The notes under the pieces are model-generated. The model made no database searches, had not been told where the DNA came from, and saw nothing but the letters and a program-made list of their open reading frames with translations. From contig JACKLR010000002.1 of the NCBI GenBank assembly GCA_024235795.1, positions 62,001-126,000 of the forward strand: a DNA stretch of 64,000 nucleotides, read 5' to 3'. The position numbers and the translations under genes were made by a program. Each line of letters begins with the position of its first letter. Position 1 is the stretch's first letter. Positions 18,201 to 27,165 of this stretch are shown in pieces. The DNA comes from Burkholderiales bacterium (lineage in GTDB: Bacteria; Pseudomonadota; Gammaproteobacteria; Burkholderiales; Nitrosomonadaceae).

Positions 18201-19916
18201 ATTTCGTACCAAGCGGACTTCTTCGAACGATGTTCCTAGTTCCGTCAGAAGCGATTCGTAAGCATCGATCAGAAAATTGCGTTCCGCTTTCTGAAATTTT
18301 TTTTCTGACGCGCCTCCTGCCGCAGGCAGATTCTGGGTTTTAAGATAGCCACGCAACACCTCGATACAAAGCCGTACCTGCCGAACCTTGTTGTCCATTT
18401 CCTTGCACGAAGCCGGCAGTTTATCGAAGGGTTGATAAAACTGCTGCACCAAGTCGCTTAGGGTTATTTTTTTATTCCCCGGATTGACGCGCAGATTCTT
18501 GACGGCGTATTGCAACAAGTCGGCAAGATAGGCTAGCGGACTCACAGCCGATTCGCAATCGGCGCATACGCATCGGGAAACACCTGAAAGGTCAGCGCTT
18601 AATGACGGCTTGAACCTGTTCGCTTGCTCGGTCCGTGCCATGGTTTCCATGTTGCTCAGCAGCATGTCTTGGTTATAAGCCTTGCGGTAAAGCTCGATTG
18701 CCTTCTCATCGCCTATCTTTTCCGTCAGTGCAGCAACAAATTCCTGTTCGGGGGTCCTGGCGATGGCGGCGATATTGCAATAGCCCTTACCGATCAAATG
18801 ATTATTTAGTTCGGCGTTTTCGGACAGTACACTGAGACTGGCGTGAGATTCCAACGTCCGTACAGTAACATGACCCATTTCCACTGGCAGGTCTGTGATT
18901 TCGCTAATGCCGCCAGCCCGGCGAATGTCATCGACACTCCGAATATTCTCCTCTCTCAGTCTTGCAAGCAATTCATCGGGCAACTGCAATTGCAAGGACT
19001 CGTTCAGTTCTTCAAGTGCAGGCGATGGCGGCTTCGGAATTTCCGGAACCGGTATCTCGATATCCACAACTGCTATCTGATCCGGTTTCACTGTAATTTC
19101 GGTTCGATAGGTTTCCATCTCTGCCGAATCGAGAACTTGCACGCGAAGTTGCCGTCGCTCCCAGGGGGCTTCCGGTGACAGGGTATAGACAACATTGAAC
19201 AATCCGCGCGGGTTGGTGATATAAAAGCCGAGGTTTACCGGTTCTTCCTCGCCATCGAGATCAAACACCTGTATGGAATAACCTTTCAAAGGTTCTCCGT
19301 TATTCTGGTTCAGCAGGCGAAAGATGAACTCAGAAGTTTCCAATTCCCGTTCAAGCGAAGACTCGAGTCGAGGTTCAACGGTAAGATCGACGGTTTCAAG
19401 ATCGCCTGCTTGAAATATCGTGTCGGACTCCGCCAGCACTAGGCCCTCAGGGGTGTAGACTCGTACCAGCAGATCCGCCCGGCGTTTCTCACGCTGCCTC
19501 AATACTTCGGATGGATAGACAACTTCATAGGTGCCGCGACCATCGGTTAGAGATTCCTCGCCAAGCGGAATTTCACCACGTTGATCGCTATCGAAAATTT
19601 TTACGATTAAACCGGTAAGAAACGTTCCGTCCTGATGGCGTATTTGGCCGCTGACGACGAATTGATCAGGAACCGGACGCTGGGCGTCGACCGCGACGTT
19701 GATGGCGTGGGCGGTGCGCTCATCGACGACGCCGTTGGGGGGCAGTCCGCGTTTACGCTGAAAGTCCTGGACTGCATCGTGAGTCGCTGAGCCGAAAAAG
19801 CTGCGAGATATCTCATCTTGCGGGAGATCATAGCCCAGAAATTGCAGTTCGTTCTGGAGGATATGAACGTCCTCAGTTTGGGTATTTATCGATAATTCTT
19901 TGCCTTGGATAATCAT
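12279..19916 (-). CDS. Tc toxin TcA subunit with N-terminal peptidoglycan-binding domain
   Basis: 2545 residues, the size of Photorhabdus TcdA. TcA pentamers bind the target cell and form the channel that injects the toxin. Domains in order: a peptidoglycan-binding type 1 domain (12-76, 'LQNELQFLGYD' and 'FGSATHDAVQDFQRKRGLPP'); two beta-sandwich repeats (about 85-183 and 196-288); a VRP1-like region containing 'SPLAYLADLLQYA' (459-471); a middle region resembling the neuraminidase-like/ABC-toxin N domain; a long alpha-helical pore region with coiled coil and a hydrophobic stretch (about 1930-2150); and a C-terminal TcB-binding domain ending 'IEDILFVITYKGRTLSWD'. No signal peptide is seen, as in other TcA proteins. 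The start is preceded by AAGGCGGGG. It lies 166 bases behind the TcB-TcC gene and is probably cotranscribed. The peptidoglycan-binding and beta-sandwich extension is not part of classical TcdA. Confidence 0.92.
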   Translation of the reverse strand: MIIQGKELSINTQTEDVHILQNELQFLGYDLPQDEISRSFFGSATHDAVQDFQRKRGLPPNGVVDERTAHAINVAVDAQRPVPDQFVVSGQIRHQDGTFLTGLIVKIFDSDQRGEIPLGEESLTDGRGTYEVVYPSEVLRQREKRRADLLVRVYTPEGLVLAESDTIFQAGDLETVDLTVEPRLESSLERELETSEFIFRLLNQNNGEPLKGYSIQVFDLDGEEEPVNLGFYITNPRGLFNVVYTLSPEAPWERRQLRVQVLDSAEMETYRTEITVKPDQIAVVDIEIPVPEIPKPPSPALEELNESLQLQLPDELLARLREENIRSVDDIRRAGGISEITDLPVEMGHVTVRTLESHASLSVLSENAELNNHLIGKGYCNIAAIARTPEQEFVAALTEKIGDEKAIELYRKAYNQDMLLSNMETMARTEQANRFKPSLSADLSGVSRCVCADCESAVSPLAYLADLLQYAVKNLRVNPGNKKITLSDLVQQFYQPFDKLPASCKEMDNKVRQVRLCIEVLRGYLKTQNLPAAGGASEKKFQKAERNFLIDAYESLLTELGTSFEEVRLVRNANDKTRKAFASKLGIDLDSKRPDQLDQLLLNIDSQIKSESEKLTANHLEILFGLVSTDIDENPRNPLSDGPTIGDDKAPQIKRWNMKGVEWNRNTDADGLIYVNLTTPATGSSEVMLYRDKAMQQLMASGTISTSTEVVNLLPENSSGLSGQIEIDHTVDSNKIRLIAIPKVLSWRLAYLRTVWKGKDWSSQSVVGSRPLVDPDLIGTSDLRTDLANNPAYDLWTKRSNELNKFLLELKTLKQTPQYSTDSERFQAILQHVAGNSLKALKKLKGQQDQGESIAAELTKLGLTNGAFKYLIRFMDLTEQHDPQLEILDSEWNEVFNILIEAHKRGLFQQWRNEEKSKNITLSPDYFKLRNTALTTYPPPKTVSLPAWRATQTDWLDWEDELESRIDQQDDLIEAFDDLADKTEVSTLEDFRDALINATAANQYFDTQAKWVTDYLLIDAKADTCQQTTRISQAIETMQNLLWSLRTGQLVDEYKGLDFASGIKDYFDQEWEWIGSYTTWRSAMMVFLYPENILLPTLRKKQTPAFQQLVKNLSKNRQLSPEQACQEAKTYSDYLRDICTLKLEASCHAHTRVSEGKCRDKKEIARRTLFYTFAQGSHTKTIYWSAYDYGKDNTDYAQSFWAVVPELDNVTKIIGAHPYKNSSDDEGYIYLFVAFWDEGTEKLAFIRYDLETQSWENEIVELELPTDIIRFDAVLNQRLDNWIPRLVIRDKDSGNVYTRRLAPDGRDWEDDDFMPLVGQSNVSGSFEYYDSFLSLWVKQILASQQAHDNQIVLSVKLKSGEQQVVSFEYKKSSWFNPDKSSWEYLWGWFVQTPNGYYNWPQLGKSLAYDEKWIGSFLWKDNTEIYAFWREGTKTFYRRVKISKQGCSLVGNQNTYITQLEKIAIDSGPLPSKTSRNVAYQFQKSSVIYRKPFTRNNNDQLNITPAHTQIAPDLSGPFEIAERNSQKELQKRRKRINSAWSSNKGGAKFNLIYLEEAYYYVPMQLALQLQKQKYYIAALDWFRNVYDYTIPEDSSTESRKIYYWLSEEESLKQTFGRYADWLRDPLDPHLIATTRLNAYTRFTLQSIVNCLLDYADTEFTTDTSESIAKARTLYRKALKLLESKELEQDKNACEKIGELIIDIEDAVPDSLKKIWIEVTQSIKRINNVVVIQTLVAQIRDTWALNDTFGNRLARIQDQVNAVVVEQPYPKTLSGVLIYENNTIDRNQRQLLSDQDIFDEISKVGKYPGFPIGQAMLSESNEIWDTTDAAVYSIRPLLYFCISHNPLVKSLQLQAQLNLHKLRTCRNIAGLKRTVSPYSAATDQISGLPQIGTNGNLVLPGTITIQPTLYRYSALIAHAKELVNIAQQMEATMLAAIEKTDSEAYNRLKAKQDIELANSQVKLQTLRVKEAKDGVKLAELQKAKSQIMVDEYTRLLSQGLSDLEETSMAMQITIAATYVLASAAAFANVFSMDQAKAYEYTAKAAEASASIVAQYASFERRAEDWEFQKSLASQDVLIGSKQIDIAQDQLMVVGQEQTIARLQQEHAKDTLEFLANKFTNAELYDWMSNILEEVYADFLQAATAMAKLAENQLAFERQAAPASYIQNDYWEAPSEALTSALSSSSKTTDRRGLTGAARLLQDLYKLDQYAFDTDKRKLQLTKTISLAALSPVEFQQFRETGTLAFKTTMAMFDHDFPGQYLRLVKRVRISVNALIPPTQGIRATLSTPGLSRVVIGGTIFQTANIKRTPELIALSSAQNASGLFELQEQTEMLLPFEGSGVDTSWEFRLPKPANQFDYSTIADVFFTIDYTALYDTNYRQQLLQTLGSSLSADRAFSFRHEFADAWYDLHNPDQTSIPMEATFKTRKQDFPPNIENLSIQQIVLYFSKSSGVTESLEIPVQIAFKATDSAVIGPLPQQDGIKTIDGIISTRRSHASDWLSFIDSSPIGEWTIKLPNNDTTVRELFAKDKIEDILFVITYKGRTLSWD

Positions 19917-20082
19917 CTTGCCCCGCCTTATTTCTAGTCGATTAAACTGAAATCAACATTAGAAATTTTATGATTAATACTTTCTTGGATTATTTAAAAA
20001 ACTATCCGCAAAGTTCAAGATTAATTAATTTTTAATCCGAAAATAAAATTAAATAGTCATATCTAATTATCCTACTTTTATT

Positions 20083-23000
20083 TCATTTATTACGTATTGA
20101 CTTAATAGCATCCTTGATAAGAGGATGCGCAGAATAAAGAATATGTTCATTGTTGGGTGTAAATGGATTCACTAAACCCATGCGTATTTTTGTTGCTAAC
20201 ATTGCAGCGAGTGGAGTTTGGGATAAAAGTCTCATTTTGTACATTTTTCGTAGCATATCTTGATGTCGAGAAACTCTGATTCTTGATATAGCTCGATCCT
20301 CTCTTCCCATGACAGTTGACAAGGTGTCAGAAGCGCCGGTCCACTTATCTAAAGTCGTTCCTAGAGCATAACCAGCGATAAAGGCTCCCACAACTGCCAG
20401 TCCTTGGGCGGATAGACTTAGGGCTCCACCACCCAAAACAACGCCTTTAGCAGATGCAATAGTCGTCACTAGAGAGAGTAAATTAAATCCGCTTGCATAT
20501 CCATATTCCCGTTTTTGACTGAAGTAATTTCCAAATAAACTAAAACCCAAACTTACTCCTCCATAAATTCCCGCTTTCAAAATTCCTGTGCCCCACAAGC
20601 GCAATTTAGCCTTATTAAATGCTGATAAGGTTATTTCTATTTCCCGTCTTGGTATATCTGTCATAAGGGTACTCGGATTCAATGGGCTTCTTGCTTTAGC
20701 TAAAGCAGTAATATATTCAGCTTCTAGCTTATTAACTACATTATTCAGTTTCAGGGCGCCTGGAGATACAAATGAAGTAATATAATTTATATCCTCCAGC
20801 GCTGGCGAGTATCCTTCATTCTTTGGGCTCAAACCAAAGAATTCTGTATATTTCATAGGATTACTTCTAGCATATAAGTAACCATTATTTTTTTCGATAT
20901 AAGAAATATCTATTTGAACTACAATGCGTGTTAACAATGGATCTATACTAAGAAAATTGATTATGTATGGAGAAAAGTATCTAGCCCCGAAATAAATAAA
21001 ACCATTCTCCTCATCCCTTTCCTTCCCAGTAAACCGATACCGCTTTCCGGCAAAACTCCCAAAACTTGTCTCTCCATAAGGCGTAAATTCCTCCCGGTTT
21101 ATCCATTTACCATCCGTATTTAAGACTAAGTTGCTGCTGCCAAGATGATCGCCTAATTGATATTGCACAGCGGGACTGTTATCGCCAGCCTCCAGCACAT
21201 TTCCCACGCGTACCATTGCTATCCTTTTTTCATCGTCCATGACATGCAGCGTCGAGTTCTCGTTCTTCTCGCTACTGTTAACCCGCCATCGGTGTTCATA
21301 TAGCTCGTCAATATAAACGGTGGCAGTAACCAAGCTGCCATTTGGCTTTCGCACTAACTTCTTTACCCGCTGGCCTTCGGCATCATAAAAATATTGAACG
21401 TAAACAGTGGGTTCGCTGCTGTTAACCTGATTGCGGAATACTCGCATCCGATCATTGTGGTCCCATTCGAAATGGCGTGAATTGCCTTCACTAACCATAT
21501 TGCCGTTAACGTCATATTGGTAGGCGTAACTGCTTTGTCCAACGGCCATTGATTGCAGGCGATTCATGCCGGGTACCAGCGCATAACTCCGCACAAAAAC
21601 TCCAGTTCCGGCTGCATGTTTAAGTTGTGTCATATTGCCAGCTGCATCATAGACATAGCTTTCTGTATAACTACGCGTCAAATTCGGATCCTGGCACTTC
21701 GGCGCGTCGTCCCAGGGTTTGCCGCCAGGTGTCGTATCGCATTCCCGTCCCGTCGCCGAAAGCAATCGGTATAGCGGGTCGTAGTCAAATGTTCTGTCCA
21801 ATGCATCCATTCCGTTGAGTGAATTGGGGATGCCGCTGCCGGGCGTGCGATCGTGTACTTGCAAAATACTTCCGACAAGGTCATAGTCGTAGCCAAAATC
21901 CTGCAGTGCCTGGCCCGTAGGATGAAAGGCAAGGTCATTCGGCATGCTGTAACGTTCGGTGCGTAGACGGACCATGCGAAAAGTCACGGAATCGTATGCG
22001 AAGCGCGTCATCACGCCGTTGCCATAAGCGATCAGTGTGCGTTGCCTTTTTGCGTTGTAAGCGATATACCGTGCATAGGGGACGTTATCCAATTCCACTC
22101 GTTCCAGCGCGCCAGCACGGTTGTACTGAGCAGTCAGTTTCTTGCGACCGCCATCAACATCCTGGGGATAGTAAAGCGTGGTGATGCGGTTTAAGGCATC
22201 ATAGTTAAACGAAGTCTTGTAGGCGTTTGCATCCAATAACGAACTGGCATAGCTGCTCAGCGTCTTTCCACCGGAGGGTTGCCAATTGATTCGGAAGGGT
22301 TTCACATCCCAACTCGATGGTGGGGGATTGAAAACCGCCAAAATGCTTGCATCGTTGATGACTTGCCGGGTCTTTTCTAGAATGTTGCCTTTAAAGTCGT
22401 AAGCCTCGTAAGTCAGACGCCCGGCCTCGTCGTAATGTTGATGGAGTTTGCCATGCAAATTAGCAGACTCGGCCTGTTCTTGCGTCAAACCGGCTTCAGC
22501 GCTATCGCCGTAGATCAGATGTTCGCGCAAAGAAATATTCTCTTCCCCATTGTCTCTTGCCCATAGCCCGACCGGACGATTCAGCGCGTCATAGCCTTGC
22601 AGGATCAGTGCGCCTTTACTGTCACGGCGCTCGATCTCGTTGCCGGCGGCATCGAAAACGATACGCCTTACACCGGCATCGAGTTGTTCTATGCGCAGCA
22701 CTTGAGCGCCTTGGTCTTCGTCTTGCTCGTCTTCTTCGCTGGCCGGCGTTAGATCGTAGAGATAACGAAAGGCTATCCTCCCCATTGCATCTTTAACCGT
22801 TAACAGATTGCCTGCGACATCGTATGTGGATTCGGTTACATACCAGTCTGTCTGATTCGGTCCGTTTCGCTCTATCTTCTTGATCGTGCGTCCCAGTGCG
22901 TCCAACTCAGCACTGGCCGGTGTATCCCAATGATTTTTGAATTTCAGTGAGTCGTTATAATGAGTCCGGCCGGCATTGTCGTTTTCGTCATAGGTGTACA

Positions 23001-26000
23001 ATTCCCACGGTGTTGGCGTAATCTGTACAGGATCGGATAAATCGTTCGGAATGCCGTAAATGACGCGCTGCAGGGAGCCATCCGGGTTTTGCGTGCGGAT
23101 CACTTGTCCGCGCGGATCATAGAACAGCGACGCTTTCTGCCCTTTCTGGCCATTTTTTACCGGGGCATAGGTCCAGCCGCAAGCGTAAAAAGGCTCATAT
23201 TTTTCGACAACTTGACCTTTATTATCATAAGTTTGCCAGCCGCTGACGACAACATTGACCAACCCGCCAGCACAAGGCGATTGGCCGATCGCATCCTGGT
23301 TAGGGGCCGACTGGTCGGAATCCAAACCCACATCGCCAAAGTTGGCATTGCCAAACACGATGTCTTCCGCTTGAGTACGGGTCTGCAAAAGCCTGCCGAA
23401 ACCATCGGAAAATTCGATGGTTTCGATGGTTTTGTCCCGTTCGATGATATCCACTCCGCTCTCGTTGATATGATGTGTCCGCTTGATGGTGCGCACTGAG
23501 ACCGGTTGCCGCACATTCGAAGAACTTTTTTCGAAAGCAAGAAAATCGTATTCGAATTTTATGCTTGGCGATTGATCCGTATCGCCGTTATTTTCGTTTA
23601 CTTTACCCAGAATTGCGGTACTGCTGAGTAATCCCAGCGGTGTATAGCAATGACGGGTTCGGTTACCGTTAGGATCGACCACCGTTCCAGGTTGAAACAC
23701 CCGATAGTCGTAATCTATTTTGGTGGTAAGGTTCGCCGGGTCAGTCACCTGGATCGGCAGTAAACGGGAGGCATCATAAAGTATCTTGGTCTCGCGCCCT
23801 AGCGGGTCTTTGCTGGCGGTGAGCAGCCCCTTTCCACCGGATTGCTGCGCATGAAAATCATATTTCTGACCGACGACAGCAAAATACCCTTGGACGTGTT
23901 CGTCGTTGGCATGGCCAGCGTAGTATTTGTAGCCGGCTTGTTCTTTGAGCAAGTTGCGGAACTCTTGAGGATACTGCGAACTCCAGGTTGGCACCGCGCC
24001 AGCGTTAAGATAAGGCGGTAACTCAGGCGCATGAGGGGCAGAACCGATGCTGAGATAAGCCTTATCGAGAATCTCCGGAGTTAGGATCAGGGTTTCATTC
24101 CGCACCATTGCACCGTATTGGCCGACCTTGCCAAACCCCAGCCCTTGGTAAGGCAGACCATCGTAATAAACAAGTGTCTGACCAATGATCTTCAAAACGC
24201 TGCTGTCAGCAGCTTTGTTCTTCACAGCGAAAACAATTTGGTTTCCGTCGTTGTTAATTTCGTAGTGAGTCGTTTTCGCCACCCGGTCCATGATGTAGTG
24301 TTCAGACGCTTCGGGCTTGGCGTATTCTGTTTTAGTGCACGTGGCTAGATAGGCAGCTTGAGGCGTGTCGGTAATTTTTTTCCAACTGCGCGGGCAGGCG
24401 ATTTGGATCTGCATTTGCGGCTGCCCATAATCGTCATAATTTTCGGTAAAACAGAACTGGACCATCGGATCGTCACCGCGCTCCCATTGGGTAACACGCT
24501 GCGCCAACGCGTGAGGGAAGAACACGTCTTTTTGCCATTCTGCAGGAGTTGCCGGCCAACTACCGGTTACCGGCAACGCGGTAACCCCGGGCAAGTATTC
24601 GGCCACCGTATAGGGGTGATCCTCGCGAAGTGTGCCATCTATGGCGTAAAGCTCGGTGCGGAGTACCCGGCCTCGCAAAGCACGCAGTGCGTTCCTTTTT
24701 ACCCTGTGTGGCAGACTTCTCAGAAAGTTGTTCATGGATAATGGGCGATCGAGCATCTGAGGATCACCGGACCAAAACTCGTTGCTGAAGTCGACTTCCG
24801 TCCAGTCTCCGGCTTCCTTGCCGACGGGTCCTAAATAAAACCAGGTGCGTGTTTCGACTGGTGGTGAGAAGAATTTTTGAGGAATAGTGTTAAAAGTATC
24901 CGTGGAATGAAGCACCGCAGTGTGATAGCGGCTAAAAGCCTCGGAATCACGCTGGTCTACGCGTCCAAATCCCCGAAATTCACGTTCTCCACCATCCCAA
25001 TAGCCGTGGTGATAGCGGTATTCAGTAGTCATTTGGCCTTTGGAGAAGGCATCGACCACTTCCACTGTGGCAACCACGTGTACCGGAAAAGGTAAGCTGG
25101 TTTTCCAGCGCGTTTCGGGGTGTTTCTGGTCTTGCAGGTAGTAGTCGGTAGATGGACGATATTCGATACGGGTTAAAGCACCCATATGATTGTTCATTTC
25201 ATCCAAAAGATATGGCTTTTTTCCACCGGTAAAATCGAGAAAGTAGTAATTGTCTGATCCTACGGTGTTTGCGTCCTTGCTCCACAGTATGCCGCTGACA
25301 CCGCAGCCCAAAAGATCGACCAGCTGCACAGCATCGATATCTGTTACCGGTGGTGTTCCTTCAATCTCTATGACATCACTCCAGCTATTCCCTCCTTGGT
25401 TGATCCAAAGCATTACTTTACGATTATCGATGTAAATCAGATCGGCGAGTCCGTCCCCATCTATATCGCCCACCAGGATTCGCTTTGGATCATAGCCGTA
25501 CGGGAAGCGCGGGCTGTTTTTCATATGGATCCGGTCAGACCAGTTGCCGCGACCCTTGTTTGGCCAATATTCCACATTACCGTCATACACCAGAACAGTA
25601 TCCTGCAGGCCGTCTCCGGACATATCGGCCCATTTCACACGCGAATCGGAAAAATTTATGTTTGGAAATGCGTTCAGCGTTTTGCGTTCCACTCGGCGCG
25701 TATTGTTCCAGCCTTCAGCTGGATCGTTGAAATAGCATTCCAAGCGGTCACCGGAACGGATAGCGTCAGTGATGCCATCACCGGTAAGATCTACCATTCG
25801 CACCTCGGGGTCGCCTAGGTTGAAGCTTGGGGCATATCGGTAACGACGGAATGAGCTGCTATCCCATTCACCAGTGAATTCAAGTGGATAGTAACCCGAA
25901 AAACCATTTCTCGAGGCGAGAAGATCAATCCTGCCATCACCATCGGCGTCGATGAGTTGCACACCTGCATCGGCTAGTGAAAGACCGGCTGGTGCTTCCT

Positions 26001-27165
26001 GCATCGATCGCGGCAGGTCGAAACAGCCGTTTCCCTGGTTGCGCCAGTAACGCACCGTTTGGTCCATTTCGACGATATCCGGCAAACCATTGCCAAATAA
26101 ATCCACCATCTCCAGTGACGAATTTGCTAGCGATTGCGCTGGAAGTGATCCGGTAAGCGGAAAAAATTTGCGACCTTTGGGTTGAAATTGTGAAAAAGTG
26201 AATTCGAGCGGAGGAAGCTCTTCCGTTTGTTCGCCATTTCTACCAGTGACCCTGAGTTGGCTAAGCAGAGAAACACGATTGAATGGTAGTCTCTCATTCA
26301 GATCAGTCAAATCATTTCTCTGATCGAGATAAACGAATTCGTAAGATCGGGCCAGATATTCCCTGTCGGCATGGATATGTACCTCGATACGTTTGCAGCG
26401 TTTTCGGGTTCGGATCTCAAAGCCGGCACGGTAATCTGAAAATGGGTCGGGTCGGTCTTCGTACAAAAACGTGACTGAAACTAGAAATTTACCAGTACTA
26501 ACATTTGTTTCACCGTAATCGATGTACCGAATATGTTTGAGATACAGTTGATCCCAAGAACGGTCCGATTGATCGCTTGTATCGCGTTCATATTCGTAAA
26601 GAATACGGTTTCCAAATGGATCTTTGGTTTCTGTTAGTTTCCAGGAAAAAATCTTATTTCTATTCTTTGGGTTAGCAATGGTTGCTGTATCCAATGCCGG
26701 ATTTGTTGATTGATGCGAGCCGTAGAAAGTTACCAGGCCATCTTTGCTTTCTACCTTCCAATAGTCGCTATTCTTGTTTCGAAGATGGTTAATTCTGGCA
26801 AAAAGACCTTCTGTTCTGGGTCGGTAACGGTCGGGATCGGTTGGTACTAGGTCCTCTTGACCAGACAATATGAAAACATCCTTTTTGTCATCATAAATGG
26901 GTACGCCTTTCGATGTTTTACGGCTAATGCCAGGAATACTGAGCGCCCAACCTAGGCCAAAATATCCGTTCCCCATCCCTGTACTATAAGTGAGATTCAA
27001 ATCAGGTTGAAACCCATTACGGCCAGCAGGGAGCGTTATAGGGATAGTAAAATTCCCAGTTCCGGTGAAAAGATCCGGTGAGAACTTCTCCCCGATACCT
27101 TTTAGGGCTCCACCTCCTTTGGGAAGTGAAATTAAGTTAATTGGACCAGTTGATTGCTTGGACAT
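20083..27165 (-). CDS. Tc toxin TcB-TcC fusion (SpvB/RHS cocoon with C-terminal toxin tip)
   Basis: 2360 residues combining TcB and TcC. The N-terminus is an SpvB domain ('KFSPDLFTGTGNFTIPITLP' near 27). FG-GAP/VCBS-like repeats follow (about 355-640, 'DLFGNGLPDIVEMD', 'DADGDGRIDLLAS') that form the TcB propeller binding TcA, then TcdB middle domains and RHS/YD repeats (about 1200-2000). The RHS core lies at about 2010-2080 ('EEFTPYGETSFGSFAGKRYR', 'GKERDEENGFIYFGARYF'). The last 280 residues are a variable tip with glycine-rich hydrophobic helices ('VVLGGGALSLSAQGLAVVGA') and a basic end. That tip should be the enzyme released inside the shell; its family is not recognised. DNA for the tip (20083 to about 20990) is visibly AT-richer than the core, as expected for swapped RHS ends. 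No immunity gene follows. Confidence 0.92.
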   Translation of the reverse strand: MSKQSTGPINLISLPKGGGALKGIGEKFSPDLFTGTGNFTIPITLPAGRNGFQPDLNLTYSTGMGNGYFGLGWALSIPGISRKTSKGVPIYDDKKDVFILSGQEDLVPTDPDRYRPRTEGLFARINHLRNKNSDYWKVESKDGLVTFYGSHQSTNPALDTATIANPKNRNKIFSWKLTETKDPFGNRILYEYERDTSDQSDRSWDQLYLKHIRYIDYGETNVSTGKFLVSVTFLYEDRPDPFSDYRAGFEIRTRKRCKRIEVHIHADREYLARSYEFVYLDQRNDLTDLNERLPFNRVSLLSQLRVTGRNGEQTEELPPLEFTFSQFQPKGRKFFPLTGSLPAQSLANSSLEMVDLFGNGLPDIVEMDQTVRYWRNQGNGCFDLPRSMQEAPAGLSLADAGVQLIDADGDGRIDLLASRNGFSGYYPLEFTGEWDSSSFRRYRYAPSFNLGDPEVRMVDLTGDGITDAIRSGDRLECYFNDPAEGWNNTRRVERKTLNAFPNINFSDSRVKWADMSGDGLQDTVLVYDGNVEYWPNKGRGNWSDRIHMKNSPRFPYGYDPKRILVGDIDGDGLADLIYIDNRKVMLWINQGGNSWSDVIEIEGTPPVTDIDAVQLVDLLGCGVSGILWSKDANTVGSDNYYFLDFTGGKKPYLLDEMNNHMGALTRIEYRPSTDYYLQDQKHPETRWKTSLPFPVHVVATVEVVDAFSKGQMTTEYRYHHGYWDGGEREFRGFGRVDQRDSEAFSRYHTAVLHSTDTFNTIPQKFFSPPVETRTWFYLGPVGKEAGDWTEVDFSNEFWSGDPQMLDRPLSMNNFLRSLPHRVKRNALRALRGRVLRTELYAIDGTLREDHPYTVAEYLPGVTALPVTGSWPATPAEWQKDVFFPHALAQRVTQWERGDDPMVQFCFTENYDDYGQPQMQIQIACPRSWKKITDTPQAAYLATCTKTEYAKPEASEHYIMDRVAKTTHYEINNDGNQIVFAVKNKAADSSVLKIIGQTLVYYDGLPYQGLGFGKVGQYGAMVRNETLILTPEILDKAYLSIGSAPHAPELPPYLNAGAVPTWSSQYPQEFRNLLKEQAGYKYYAGHANDEHVQGYFAVVGQKYDFHAQQSGGKGLLTASKDPLGRETKILYDASRLLPIQVTDPANLTTKIDYDYRVFQPGTVVDPNGNRTRHCYTPLGLLSSTAILGKVNENNGDTDQSPSIKFEYDFLAFEKSSSNVRQPVSVRTIKRTHHINESGVDIIERDKTIETIEFSDGFGRLLQTRTQAEDIVFGNANFGDVGLDSDQSAPNQDAIGQSPCAGGLVNVVVSGWQTYDNKGQVVEKYEPFYACGWTYAPVKNGQKGQKASLFYDPRGQVIRTQNPDGSLQRVIYGIPNDLSDPVQITPTPWELYTYDENDNAGRTHYNDSLKFKNHWDTPASAELDALGRTIKKIERNGPNQTDWYVTESTYDVAGNLLTVKDAMGRIAFRYLYDLTPASEEDEQDEDQGAQVLRIEQLDAGVRRIVFDAAGNEIERRDSKGALILQGYDALNRPVGLWARDNGEENISLREHLIYGDSAEAGLTQEQAESANLHGKLHQHYDEAGRLTYEAYDFKGNILEKTRQVINDASILAVFNPPPSSWDVKPFRINWQPSGGKTLSSYASSLLDANAYKTSFNYDALNRITTLYYPQDVDGGRKKLTAQYNRAGALERVELDNVPYARYIAYNAKRQRTLIAYGNGVMTRFAYDSVTFRMVRLRTERYSMPNDLAFHPTGQALQDFGYDYDLVGSILQVHDRTPGSGIPNSLNGMDALDRTFDYDPLYRLLSATGRECDTTPGGKPWDDAPKCQDPNLTRSYTESYVYDAAGNMTQLKHAAGTGVFVRSYALVPGMNRLQSMAVGQSSYAYQYDVNGNMVSEGNSRHFEWDHNDRMRVFRNQVNSSEPTVYVQYFYDAEGQRVKKLVRKPNGSLVTATVYIDELYEHRWRVNSSEKNENSTLHVMDDEKRIAMVRVGNVLEAGDNSPAVQYQLGDHLGSSNLVLNTDGKWINREEFTPYGETSFGSFAGKRYRFTGKERDEENGFIYFGARYFSPYIINFLSIDPLLTRIVVQIDISYIEKNNGYLYARSNPMKYTEFFGLSPKNEGYSPALEDINYITSFVSPGALKLNNVVNKLEAEYITALAKARSPLNPSTLMTDIPRREIEITLSAFNKAKLRLWGTGILKAGIYGGVSLGFSLFGNYFSQKREYGYASGFNLLSLVTTIASAKGVVLGGGALSLSAQGLAVVGAFIAGYALGTTLDKWTGASDTLSTVMGREDRAISRIRVSRHQDMLRKMYKMRLLSQTPLAAMLATKIRMGLVNPFTPNNEHILYSAHPLIKDAIKSIRNK

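Noticed and set aside
19917..20082. An immunity gene between the TcB-TcC and TcA genes
   Set aside because: The 166-bp gap is AT-rich and has no open frame with a start; Tc toxins usually need no immunity partner.
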